A stretch of DNA of 64,000 bases from MED-G105 sp039814575 (GTDB lineage Bacteria > Pseudomonadota > Alphaproteobacteria > Caulobacterales > Parvularculaceae). Shown here in pieces: positions 56,851 to 64,000 of the stretch. The stretch spans positions 62,001 to 126,000 of the forward strand of contig JBCCAY010000007.1 of NCBI GenBank assembly GCA_039814575.1, in the 5' to 3' direction. Position 1 is the stretch's first letter. Each line of letters starts with the position of its first letter. Made by a program: the position numbers and the translations under genes. The notes below the pieces were generated by a model. That model saw only the letters and a list, made by a program, of their open reading frames with translations. It did no database searches and was not told the origin of the DNA.

Positions 56851-57687
56851 TCATAAGCCCGCGACATGCAGCCGCATAAGTATGGCTGTCTTAGCGTCTA
56901 CGCCTCGTGGTCGGTATGTTCCGGCGGTGAGGTCGGCGTCCGGGAACAACGTGCTATAAATCACCAAAGCCTCCAGAAAACCGCCAGCGATAGACGCGTG
57001 GTTATCATCCGCATCTAACAAACGCGGCGCGTCTGGATTTACCTCAGCAAAGCGTCGCCATGTGCTTCCAACGGGCGCAACGGTATTATTCCCCCTTAAC
57101 ATGCGAATGTTATTCGATACTCGTCTTTGCGCCTCGTTTTGGGTTTTGAGACCAAATGGAAAATTGGCGCCTGAGAGAAGCTTAGGGCCGTACGCCCAAG
57201 GCTCGAAGAGAACTAACGCAGCCCCTTTTTGGCGGATTGCCGAGGTGAGCCGGCGAAGCGGCCCTGCGACACGCTCACCCCCAACAAGCGATTCCATTCC
57301 CTGCGGCTGCACCAAGACATGGGTCCAGTCGCCGTCAACAATTAGTCGAACAGCATCCCATTTCTCGACGTGTTCAAAGAGTCTACCGCCGCCGTAGAGG
57401 CTCGCCTCAATAGCAAGGCAGTCGTTATTCTCTTTCGCGATTCGCGCAACCATCTCCGGCACATTCTGATTATGAAGAAGGCTGTTTCCAATCATGAGAA
57501 CGCGGATTTGGGCCGAGCATTGTCCGCCAATCACCCCGGCGTATGTCGTTCGAAAGCGATCGCCTACCGATATCTTGTTGTATTCGAGCACCGGCGGGTC
57601 AATTACAGCAAGTATTTCCTTTTTATAGCCGACACAAACCAGTGCTGTCGCGGCTGTAGCAAGCACCACTAGTAGAATACGCATCAT
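56851..57687 (-). CDS. SGNH-hydrolase-like membrane-anchored protein
   Basis: About 278 residues with one N-terminal membrane anchor or signal (about 3-20). The rest looks like an SGNH-type hydrolase. A first-block motif reads RVLMIGNSLLHNQNVPEMV, with Ser in the usual nucleophile position, and the end has a DxxH-type block (DADDNHASIAGGFLEALVIYSTLF). GGGRL and VLVQPQGMES fit the middle blocks. The family normally cleaves esters, often acetyl groups on glycans. The start could be either of two adjacent ATG codons (57687 or 57684). It converges with the M81 gene. Confidence 0.7.
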   Translation of the reverse strand: MMRILLVVLATAATALVCVGYKKEILAVIDPPVLEYNKISVGDRFRTTYAGVIGGQCSAQIRVLMIGNSLLHNQNVPEMVARIAKENNDCLAIEASLYGGGRLFEHVEKWDAVRLIVDGDWTHVLVQPQGMESLVGGERVAGPLRRLTSAIRQKGAALVLFEPWAYGPKLLSGANFPFGLKTQNEAQRRVSNNIRMLRGNNTVAPVGSTWRRFAEVNPDAPRLLDADDNHASIAGGFLEALVIYSTLFPDADLTAGTYRPRGVDAKTAILMRLHVAGL

Positions 57688-58137
57688 CAATCTTTCGGTT
57701 GCTCGCATGTCTTTTAGCGAGCATGCGTTTCCAAAAACGATTATTAGAATTTCATTCGTTTTTATTTCGATAAGGAAATACGTGGCTTCGCTGCATTATG
57801 CTTCTTAGTGGTAGCGTCCAGTTTATTTTTGTTCGGTCTGCTCCGTTGTTCGACCTGATGAAGCGAACGCGATTTACCGCTGATAGCGCTCCCGATGAGT
57901 TTGATCGTCGAAGCTGGCTCAACAGTCTTAGCCGAGCGGTATTTTCGGCAGCAAAAAAGCCTGGACGACAGGATCGAAGGTAGAGCGCCAAAAACCGCAA
58001 TCCGCCCGAACGGAGTCAAAACGCATTGCAAATGCAAATCACTACAACTAAAAGGATGATTGGCGCGCATTTATGCGCCGACGTGCGACGAGCGGACCTC
58101 ATACAACGAGCGAGTGCATACTTTGTCTAGATTCACG
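57688..58137. other. Divergent intergenic region SGNH-like / DUF3649
   Basis: About 450 bases, AT-rich for this genome. Open frames on the minus strand (57752-58070) have atypical composition and no ribosome binding site. A tandem hexamer, GCAAAT-GCAAAT at 58028-58039, is described separately. No other hairpin or RNA gene is apparent. Confidence 0.35.
58026..58042. promoter_or_regulatory. Possible Fur-type hexamer repeat
   Basis: A direct repeat of GCAAAT within TTGCAAATGCAAATCAC, about 100 bases before the DUF3649 start. Fur boxes are arrays of such AT-rich hexamers, and the downstream genes look like iron uptake. The match is short, so this is only a suggestion. Confidence 0.3.
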
Positions 58138-58407
58138 ATGAGCTTCGGGCGCGCTGCAGGTCGATCGGCGATAGCGATCTTCGGCGGCTATGCGGCGATG
58201 AACGCATTCGTGGGTCTTTTCGGGGCGTTACTGCCGAAAATCGGCATGGCTCAGAGCGAGGCCCTGGTGCTGGCGGCGATGTTAGCCTTTCCGCTCTACA
58301 CAGCGCTCATTGTTTGGGTTTTTGGCGTTCGTGATTGGGGACGCGCCAGCGTCATTTTGTTTACGGCTACAGCGGCCGCCTTAGCCTTGGCGGCGACGAT
58401 TAACTGA
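58138..58407 (+). CDS. DUF3649-like small membrane protein
   Basis: About 89 residues with three likely membrane helices (about 8-28, 36-58 and 68-88). It resembles DUF3649 proteins, found next to PepSY transmembrane proteins in siderophore and heme uptake loci. I start at the ATG at 58138 (MSFGRAAGRSAIAIFGGY). A GTG at 58114 or the ATG at 58060 would lengthen a polar N-terminus; no strong ribosome binding site decides this. The PepSY gene starts 18 bases after its stop, so they form an operon. Confidence 0.72.
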   Translation: MSFGRAAGRSAIAIFGGYAAMNAFVGLFGALLPKIGMAQSEALVLAAMLAFPLYTALIVWVFGVRDWGRASVILFTATAAALALAATIN

Positions 58408-58425
58408 GAGATCAGGAGACGCCAA

Positions 58426-60021
58426 ATGCGCGAGACCTTCCGGACGTCCATGGGCGATTTGCATACCTGGGCCGGCGTCATCATCAGCGCGATGCTATTC
58501 GCGATCTTTTGGATGGGCACACTCTCGGTTTTTGACGCTGAGATCGACCAGTGGATGAAGCCGGAAACACGGATTTCAGAGCCATCGTCTTTTTCCTACG
58601 ACGCCCTTATCAGCAAAAGCGCCGAAGTCGCCGATGGCGACGTTAAGGGCCTCTATATGATGGCCCCGAGCTTCCGCACGCCCGTCGCCAGTGTCTACTA
58701 CGAGACGTATAATGAAAAATACGGATCAATTTACTATGACGCCGATGCCGATGAAGCGCTAGACGTCACCAAAAGCGAGGCCGGTACGGGGTTTATTTTT
58801 CCCTTTCATTTCAGCTTTCACGTCCGATGGGCAAGCTTGGGGTATTGGGCCGTCGGCTTTTGCGGCATGGCTATGATGGTGCTGCTAACGTCGGGCATTT
58901 TTATTCATCGGAAAATTATTGCGGATTTCTTCGTCTTCCGGCCACAGAAGAATGCGCGTCGATCCGTTCTCGATATGCACAATATTACGGGACTGATCGC
59001 GCTGCCGTTTCATTTTCTCATAAGCCTGTCTGGCATTCTCATTTTCTTTTCGATGTATTTGCCCTTGGGCGTTTCAGTGGCGACGGACGGAGAACCGGAC
59101 GCGTTTTATGAAGAACTGTATCCAGAAATCGAGCGGGAACATTCAGGAACACCCCGCCCTCTCGCCTCTGTCGATGACATGGTGGCGCAAGCCGAAACGG
59201 CCTGGTCCGCAGCGTTAGGAACACCGTCCGGGCACGACAGAGTTATTATCGACAATGTTGGCGACGCCGCGGCGACAATTCAGGTAGTCGATTACTTTCC
59301 AAGTCGCCGCGTGGAATCAAGCCGGTTCAGCATGACGTTTGACGGCGCCACGGGAGCGGTGCTCGATTCTTACGAAGCGCCGACTGTCCTGCGGTCGATG
59401 AACTGGCTCAGCGGCTTTCATTTTATGCAGTTCGACCATTGGCCGCTGCGTTGGCTGTTTTTCATCGGCGGGCTTTCCGGTTGCGTTATGATCGCAACCG
59501 GGCTGATGTTCTGGATTCAAGCTCGAATCAAAAAGGGCGCGCTCGACCCATTAAAAGTAAGGGCCGTTCGCGGCATGTCGATAGGATCCGTCACCGGAAT
59601 AATCGCAGCGACCCTCGCTTTCTTCGCGGTCAACCGCCTCTTGCCAAAGGAAGCGGCGCTTTTCGGTATGGATCGGGCGGCTCTAGAAATGGCGACTTTC
59701 TTTATCATTTGGGTCGCTTCTTTCGGGCACGCGGCTTTGCGCGGAAAAGCGGCCTGGAAAGATCAAACGGCTGTCATCGCAGCGCTGGCGTTTCTCGCCG
59801 TCGGCCTAAACTGGCTGACGACCGGGGACCATTTAATCGCAACGGCGCAACACGGACTATGGTCGGTGTTTGGCATGGACATGGTCCTAATCTTTAGCGC
59901 GATTACAGCAGGGGCAAGCGTTGTTCGACTTCAAAAGACGGAACACTTCGAAGCGACCACGCCCTCGCGGCGCCGCAGCCGTACGGCCATCACCGCGGCC
60001 GAAGCGACGCCGGCGGAATAA
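58426..60021 (+). CDS. PepSY-associated transmembrane protein
   Basis: A 531-residue PepSY_TM family inner-membrane protein, with an AGGAGA site seven bases before the ATG. It has an N-terminal helix (about 15-35), a periplasmic PepSY-like domain, helices near 140-165 and 195-215, a second periplasmic part, and helices near 340-365 and in the last 120 residues. The motif ITGLIALPFHFLISLSGI is typical. Family members act as ferric-siderophore reductases (FoxB-like) or in iron release; histidines in helices (FHFSFHVRW, GFHFMQFDHWP) could bind heme. It ends convergent with the GH13 gene. Confidence 0.88.
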   Translation: MRETFRTSMGDLHTWAGVIISAMLFAIFWMGTLSVFDAEIDQWMKPETRISEPSSFSYDALISKSAEVADGDVKGLYMMAPSFRTPVASVYYETYNEKYGSIYYDADADEALDVTKSEAGTGFIFPFHFSFHVRWASLGYWAVGFCGMAMMVLLTSGIFIHRKIIADFFVFRPQKNARRSVLDMHNITGLIALPFHFLISLSGILIFFSMYLPLGVSVATDGEPDAFYEELYPEIEREHSGTPRPLASVDDMVAQAETAWSAALGTPSGHDRVIIDNVGDAAATIQVVDYFPSRRVESSRFSMTFDGATGAVLDSYEAPTVLRSMNWLSGFHFMQFDHWPLRWLFFIGGLSGCVMIATGLMFWIQARIKKGALDPLKVRAVRGMSIGSVTGIIAATLAFFAVNRLLPKEAALFGMDRAALEMATFFIIWVASFGHAALRGKAAWKDQTAVIAALAFLAVGLNWLTTGDHLIATAQHGLWSVFGMDMVLIFSAITAGASVVRLQKTEHFEATTPSRRRSRTAITAAEATPAE

Positions 60022-60041
60022 AAGCGCCGAATAAAAGCGCC
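60016..60041. repeat. Tandem 13-base duplication over the PepSY stop codon
   Basis: The unit GAATAAAAGCGCC occurs twice in direct succession. The first copy contains the PepSY gene's stop codon. This looks like a recent slippage duplication; it does not change the protein end. Confidence 0.8.
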
Positions 60042-60080
60042 GGTTGCGCAGCGATCACACTCTTTATGAAGCGCACTCCA

Positions 60081-61769
60081 CTAACGACGTAAAGCGACAT
60101 AACCGGACGCCGGCGACAAATATGTCGGCAATGGCGCGGACGGACGGACGTCCACGACAACGTCTTCACCGTTCCCCAAGGCGACGGCGGCGAGGATGCG
60201 AAATTGCTTCCAATCAGGCGGCGTCCATGAAACGTCATAATCGCTCAAATTAAAGACGCATAGACATTGCTCATCGCCCGATGTTCGAAGAAACGCCAAC
60301 AGGCCGTCAGGCGTGTTTTCAAAACAAACCGCACCGGATCGAAGAGAAGCGTAGCGGTTTCGCATCCCGATAACGCCGCGCGCGAAGCACAATACCGAAG
60401 CGGGGTCTTTCTCCTGCTCGTCGATGCTGCGGCCGTAATGGTCTTCAGGCACAGGCAGCCAAGGGACGCCATCAGTGAAACCGGCGGCGCGCGCGCCCCG
60501 ACGCCAGGGCATCGGCGTGCGCGCACCGTCACGCCCCAATGTCGCCGGCCAGTTCGCGATCGCTTCTGGGTCCTTCAAGTCTTCTAAGGCGAGGTCAGCT
60601 TGGGGGAGACCCAATTCTTCGCCTTGGTACAAAAAAATATTTCCACGCAACGCCGCCAATAAAAGAAGGTAAAGCCGGGCGCATTGTTCCAACGGCGCGT
60701 TGTCAGTCCAGCGACTAGCGACGCGCGGCGCATCGTGATTGGAGAACGCCCAGGCCGGCCAACCCTCGCCCTCCCCGCCGGACCAGGCGGATAGGGCGGA
60801 GACAACTGTCCGCGGCTCAAGTCGCTCAGCATAAAGAAAATCAAAATTATAAGCGGCGTTCAACCGGCCATCACCTTGCGTAAAAGACTGCATCGCCGCC
60901 AGGGGATCGGCGTCAGCGATTTCCGCAACCGTATGAACGCCATCGTAAGCGTTGATCGCAGTGCGCAGGCGCTCCAAAAATCCTGTCATAAAGTGATAGG
61001 AAAGATTACGCTGGGATTTCTGAAACTCATAAGGCGTTGCATAGGGCGCTCCAGCACCGTCTGCTGGAGGATTGTTTCGGAGTTTTCGATCATGCATGCC
61101 GAAATTGAGGGCGTCTAACCGAAAACCATTGACGCCGCGATCAAGCCAAAACTGCGCGACCGCAATCAGGGCGTTCTGCACCGCCTTATTGTAGAGGTTG
61201 AGATCGGGCTGACTGGCGAGAAAATTGTGGAGATAGTACTGACGCCGGCGCGCATCCCATGTCCAGGCCGGTCCGCCGAAGACCGAAAGCCAATTGTTCG
61301 GCGGGCCGCCGTCAGGCTTAGCGTCCGCCCAAACGTACCAGTCAGCCTTTTCATTGAAACGGTCGGCGCGGCTTTCCCGGAACCATGCATGGTGATCTGA
61401 CGTATGCGAATATACTTGATCAATGATGACCTTTAGGCCGAGAGCATGGGCCTTGGCGAGAAGTCGGTCGAAGTCAGCTAGCGTTCCGAACACAGGGTCA
61501 ACATCGCAGTAATCAGCGACGTCGTAGCCGTAATCGCGCATTGGCGAGGTAAAAAACGGCGACAACCAAAGACCGTCGACGCCGAGATGGGCGATATAAT
61601 CGAGGCCCTTAACAACGCCGGGAAGATCGCCGACGCCATCGCCGTTCGTGTCAAGAAAGCTGCGCGGATAGACCTGATAAATCGTCGCGCCGCGCCACCA
61701 CGTTGCGGCGCCATCGCCCTCACTGACGGACGCCGTTTTGGTTATTCCGCGCCGGCGCCCTGGCGTCAT
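60081..61769 (-). CDS. GH13 alpha-glucosidase
   Basis: A 562-residue glycoside hydrolase of family 13, the oligo-1,6-glucosidase/alpha-glucosidase type. It starts with WWRGATIYQVYPRSFLDTNGDGVGDLPG. The catalytic residues are Asp219 (GFRLDALNF), Glu283 (TVAEIADAD) and Asp346 (FSNHDAPRV). There is no signal peptide, so it is cytoplasmic and hydrolyses imported malto- or isomalto-oligosaccharides. The ATG comes 3 bases after the stop of the FAH gene, so translation is coupled. It belongs to the LacI-controlled locus. Confidence 0.95.
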   Translation of the reverse strand: MTPGRRRGITKTASVSEGDGAATWWRGATIYQVYPRSFLDTNGDGVGDLPGVVKGLDYIAHLGVDGLWLSPFFTSPMRDYGYDVADYCDVDPVFGTLADFDRLLAKAHALGLKVIIDQVYSHTSDHHAWFRESRADRFNEKADWYVWADAKPDGGPPNNWLSVFGGPAWTWDARRRQYYLHNFLASQPDLNLYNKAVQNALIAVAQFWLDRGVNGFRLDALNFGMHDRKLRNNPPADGAGAPYATPYEFQKSQRNLSYHFMTGFLERLRTAINAYDGVHTVAEIADADPLAAMQSFTQGDGRLNAAYNFDFLYAERLEPRTVVSALSAWSGGEGEGWPAWAFSNHDAPRVASRWTDNAPLEQCARLYLLLLAALRGNIFLYQGEELGLPQADLALEDLKDPEAIANWPATLGRDGARTPMPWRRGARAAGFTDGVPWLPVPEDHYGRSIDEQEKDPASVLCFARGVIGMRNRYASLRSGAVCFENTPDGLLAFLRTSGDEQCLCVFNLSDYDVSWTPPDWKQFRILAAVALGNGEDVVVDVRPSAPLPTYLSPASGYVALRR

Positions 61770-61772
61770 AGA

Positions 61773-62618
61773 TTACGATCCGTAATTGACGCAACGCTGT
61801 TCTTGTCGCCCAAGCCCCTCGCCTTCGAGGGTCACAACATCGCCTGCTTTCAGATAAACTTGAGGTTTTTGCCCCATGCCGACGCCGGCCGGCGTTCCCG
61901 TTGAAATCACGTCGCCGGGATGAAGGGTCATAAATTGACTGATATAGCTCACCAAAAAATCGGTCGCAAAAATCATGTTCGCCGTGGAAGCGTCTTGCAT
62001 CTTTTCGCCGTTTACGGACAATTGCAGGCGTAGCGCTTGCGGGTCGTTAACAGCGTCTTTACGCACCAACCACGGACCGATCGGCCCAAAACTATCGGCG
62101 CTTTTTCCCTTCACCCATTGGCCGCCCCGTTCGATCTGGTAACCGCGTTCGGAGACGTCGTTAGAAAGGCAATACCCAAACACATGATCGCGGGCTTCGG
62201 ATTCTTGAATGTAGCGCGCGGTTTTGCCGATAATGATGGCGAGTTCAACTTCCCAGTCCGTCTGCACGGAATTAGGCGGCAAAATAATCGGATCGTCCGG
62301 ACCGCTAACGGCGGAGGTCGCCTTCATAAAGAGAATTGGCTCGCTCGGCGGCGCCATGCCGGCTTCCTCAGCATGATCCGTATAATTAAGACCAACACAG
62401 ATAAATTTTCCGATATTAGCGACGCAGGGGCCAAAACGTCCCGGCGAATCGACTTTCGGACATTCCGCAACAGCAGCGTCAGTGAAGCCGTTCAAAGCGT
62501 CGCCGTGAACGGCGAGATCAATATCGTCGACCAAGGCGCTGATGTCGCGCACGACGCCGTCGCCGTCGACGACGCCCGGCAGTTCTCTGTTCGGCTCTCC
62601 GAATCGCACAAATCGCAT
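61773..62618 (-). CDS. Fumarylacetoacetate hydrolase family protein
   Basis: A 281-residue FAH-family enzyme. Motifs include KFICVGLNYTDHAEEAGM, PILFMKATSAVSGPDDPI (metal-binding region), DWEVELAIIIGKTARY and GDVISTGTPAGVGMGQKP. Members cleave or decarboxylate acylpyruvates, fumarylpyruvate or 2,4-diketo-3-deoxy sugar acids. The LacI and GH13 neighbours make a sugar-acid role, such as diketo-deoxy-fuconate-type hydrolysis, plausible but unproven. A good GAGG site precedes the ATG. It lies about 108 bases after the lacI-type gene on the same strand, with an operator between them. Confidence 0.92.
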   Translation of the reverse strand: MRFVRFGEPNRELPGVVDGDGVVRDISALVDDIDLAVHGDALNGFTDAAVAECPKVDSPGRFGPCVANIGKFICVGLNYTDHAEEAGMAPPSEPILFMKATSAVSGPDDPIILPPNSVQTDWEVELAIIIGKTARYIQESEARDHVFGYCLSNDVSERGYQIERGGQWVKGKSADSFGPIGPWLVRKDAVNDPQALRLQLSVNGEKMQDASTANMIFATDFLVSYISQFMTLHPGDVISTGTPAGVGMGQKPQVYLKAGDVVTLEGEGLGRQEQRCVNYGS

Positions 62619-62709
62619 TGTCGTCCCACCTCTTTAGTGTCCTATGGAGTTTAGTGTAGGCGAAGGTGACGGCTCCACAAACCGCAATCCACCGCATTGT
62701 TGAAAAATA

Positions 62710-62723
62710 ATAAAACGTTTTAT
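62710..62723. promoter_or_regulatory. LacI-type operator palindrome upstream of the FAH gene
   Basis: The 14-base perfect palindrome ATAAAACGTTTTAT with a central CG, as in LacI/GalR operators. It lies right after the LacI gene's stop and about 92 bases before the FAH start. It is probably the operator for the FAH-GH13 genes. Confidence 0.7.
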
Positions 62724-62726
62724 AAT

Positions 62727-63806
62727 TCATGTCGACTCCCCTCTTTGAAGTCGTACGGGGATTGTGACGCTCTTTTCAGGAAAGACATCTGATTTTAGGC
62801 GCTCGATAATCATCTCAGCGGATCGCACACCGAGATCGCGTATCGGCGATTCAATCGTTGTCAAAGATGGGTTTACAAAATTACATGCGTCCATTCGATT
62901 GAAGCCAGCGACCATAACCTGCGTCGGCACGCCCAACCCTCGACTTTGGGCTGCGCGCATAGCGCCAATAGCGAGCGTGTCATTACCGCCGACGATGACA
63001 TCCGGCGCCTCATTACGCGCAAGGTAGGCGTCAACTGCCTCAAATGCAGGATGAAAGCGCTCTGTATCGCAATATATTCGATCGATAGGTGTCGATACGC
63101 CTAAACTCTTAAGCACGGCTTGCAGCCCTCTAAATCGTAACTCGAATGTGTGCCATAAGGGTGTCGACGAAACGAATGCGAATTTTTGAGCGCCGCGCGC
63201 AACGAGGTGTTCACCAAGAAGGCGGGATGCTTCTGGTTCGTCTGCATCAATGGCGCAGACGTCGTCATAATCCTGCGGTAGGCTTTGTTTTATTAAAACA
63301 ATTGGTACTTTTAACGGGCGAAGCTGCTTCAGAAGCGCATCTCTCTCTTTATCCAATCCTTCCGCAATCGCGATGATAGCGTCAGTAGACCGCCGACGGA
63401 ATATATCACGAAGCTCCATTGATTTAGCGGACAGCAGCTTTAACTGGAGGTCATACCCATGTTCATTGAGGGACTGGCTAAGACCCGCAGCAATTTCAGC
63501 CAAAACAGGATCACCGAGAAATAGGCCTGTCGGATCACGAATTAACAGGCTGATCGTCCATTGCTTTGAAGACCGTAATCCGCTTCCCGACTTATCGGGC
63601 ATATAGTCAAGATCGCGGATCGCTTGTTCGACACGCTTCTTCGTCGCTGCACTGAAATTTGTTCGATTATTGATAACGTTCGAGACTGTCGAGATTGAGA
63701 CACCTGCGCGCTTCGCCACATCCTCAAGTTTTGGCGACGCTCTTCCGCCATTTTCCGCCGATCGAGTACCCATAAAAGCCGCCATGCGTGATATGCGCGC
63801 CCGCAA
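62727..63806 (-). CDS. LacI family transcriptional regulator
   Basis: A LacI/GalR-type repressor of up to 359 residues; the most likely starts are Met8 or Met12 of the long frame (ATG at 63785 or 63773). The helix-turn-helix domain reads LEDVAKRAGVSISTVSNVINNRTNFS, followed by the hinge SSKQWTISLLIRD. The sugar-binding domain has MVAGFNRMDACNFVNPSLTTIE. It controls the FAH and GH13 genes and very likely the divergent gene at the right edge, because matching palindromes lie on both sides. Its inducer is probably a sugar or sugar acid. Confidence 0.94.
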   Translation of the reverse strand: MRARISRMAAFMGTRSAENGGRASPKLEDVAKRAGVSISTVSNVINNRTNFSAATKKRVEQAIRDLDYMPDKSGSGLRSSKQWTISLLIRDPTGLFLGDPVLAEIAAGLSQSLNEHGYDLQLKLLSAKSMELRDIFRRRSTDAIIAIAEGLDKERDALLKQLRPLKVPIVLIKQSLPQDYDDVCAIDADEPEASRLLGEHLVARGAQKFAFVSSTPLWHTFELRFRGLQAVLKSLGVSTPIDRIYCDTERFHPAFEAVDAYLARNEAPDVIVGGNDTLAIGAMRAAQSRGLGVPTQVMVAGFNRMDACNFVNPSLTTIESPIRDLGVRSAEMIIERLKSDVFPEKSVTIPVRLQRGEST

Positions 63807-63928
63807 GACGTTTGAACCGCCTTAATAAAACCGAACGCCTATTATACTTGTTAAATCAAAAAGTTCCACGACGACAGCAAGGTTTTATGAAAAACCCGCG
63901 AACATCGAAGTTTCGATTGACCCAGCTA

Positions 63929-63942
63929 GTATAACGTTTTAC
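63929..63942. promoter_or_regulatory. LacI-type operator palindrome upstream of the right-edge gene
   Basis: GTATAACGTTTTAC, a 14-base palindrome with a central CG and one mismatch, closely matching the site at 62710-62723. It lies 39 bases before the ATG at 63981 and in the divergent control region of the LacI gene. It could repress the right-edge gene, the regulator, or both. Confidence 0.65.
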
Positions 63943-63980
63943 TTATCAGCGTATCACGTTAGGAAAATGGGAGCGGGAAA

Positions 63981-64000
63981 ATGAGAAGCTCGATGGACAC
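63981..64000 (+). CDS. Start of a divergent gene (partial, runs off the right edge)
   Basis: An ATG with a purine-rich leader (GGGAGCGGGAAA) opens a frame MRSSMD before the window ends. Only the first seven codons are visible. Its place next to a LacI operator, divergent from the regulator, suggests a transporter or TonB-dependent receptor for the sugar locus, but the sequence alone does not say. Confidence 0.4.

Noticed and set aside
57752..58070. Minus-strand frames in the SGNH-like/DUF3649 gap
   Set aside because: Basic, low-complexity translations without a start signal; the region looks non-coding.
62518..62730. 70-codon frame overlapping the LacI stop (ATGA) on the minus strand
   Set aside because: It overlaps the FAH gene in another frame, has an Arg-rich end and no ribosome binding site; the region is explained by the operator and FAH leader.
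63917..63945. Sigma-70 promoter TTGACC plus -10 over the LacI operator
   Set aside because: A good -35-like element exists, but no acceptable -10 hexamer occurs at 16-18 bases spacing.

Overview
This is a chromosomal window from a moderately GC-rich alphaproteobacterium. Three things point there: the gene order (tpiA-secG-pyrG, ppiD-trpE, trpG-trpD-trpC-lexA-comEC-gltX-gltA), an alphaproteobacterial SOS box of the form GAAC-N7-GAAC ahead of lexA, and the protein sequences. The look is of a marine or aquatic lineage near Parvularculales/Hyphomonadales, but that placement is an inference. I see no rRNA or tRNA gene, CRISPR array, insertion sequence or phage gene.

Layout. 0-6 kb is a minus-strand run: a secreted-protein start at the left edge, then (in transcription order) tpiA, an alpha/beta hydrolase, secG, pyrG, an SDR oxidoreductase and a DUF1330 protein. 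6-10 kb holds ppiD and trpE on the plus strand. 9.6-17.5 kb is a repair/assembly block: mfd, a frameshifted acyl-CoA thioesterase, sdhE, recG and a DUF502 membrane protein. 18-25 kb carries a DUF3089 protein, galU, a photolyase and a cyclopropane-fatty-acid-synthase-like methyltransferase. 23-27 kb is a sulfur amino acid group (cysteine synthase, mercaptopyruvate sulfurtransferase, cystathionine beta-lyase, with a GNAT enzyme). 27-35 kb is envelope and signalling: a PEGA lipoprotein, an unknown membrane protein, a histidine phosphatase, a TPR-VanY peptidase, a degenerate REC-REC-GGDEF-like protein, a DM13 protein and a YibQ-type deacetylase. 35-47.7 kb is trpGDC, lexA, a glycosyltransferase, comEC, gltX, an S9 peptidase and gltA.

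47.8-58 kb is the accessory-looking part. It holds a PLP-dependent dehydratase, a cytosolic-carboxypeptidase-like M14 enzyme, a sodium:solute symporter paired with a maleate-isomerase/Asp-Glu-racemase family enzyme, an S12 serine hydrolase (the superfamily of MlrB), a divergent M81 metallopeptidase (MlrC family) and an SGNH-like protein. Together these look like equipment for taking up and degrading an unusual peptide or amino-acid substrate. The S12/M81 divergent promoter region contains nested inverted repeats. 58-60 kb is a DUF3649-PepSY iron-uptake pair.

60-64 kb is a LacI-controlled carbohydrate locus: LacI regulator, FAH-family hydrolase and GH13 alpha-glucosidase on the minus strand, and the start of a divergent gene at the right edge. 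Two matching LacI-type palindromes (AAAACGTTTTA core) flank the regulator.
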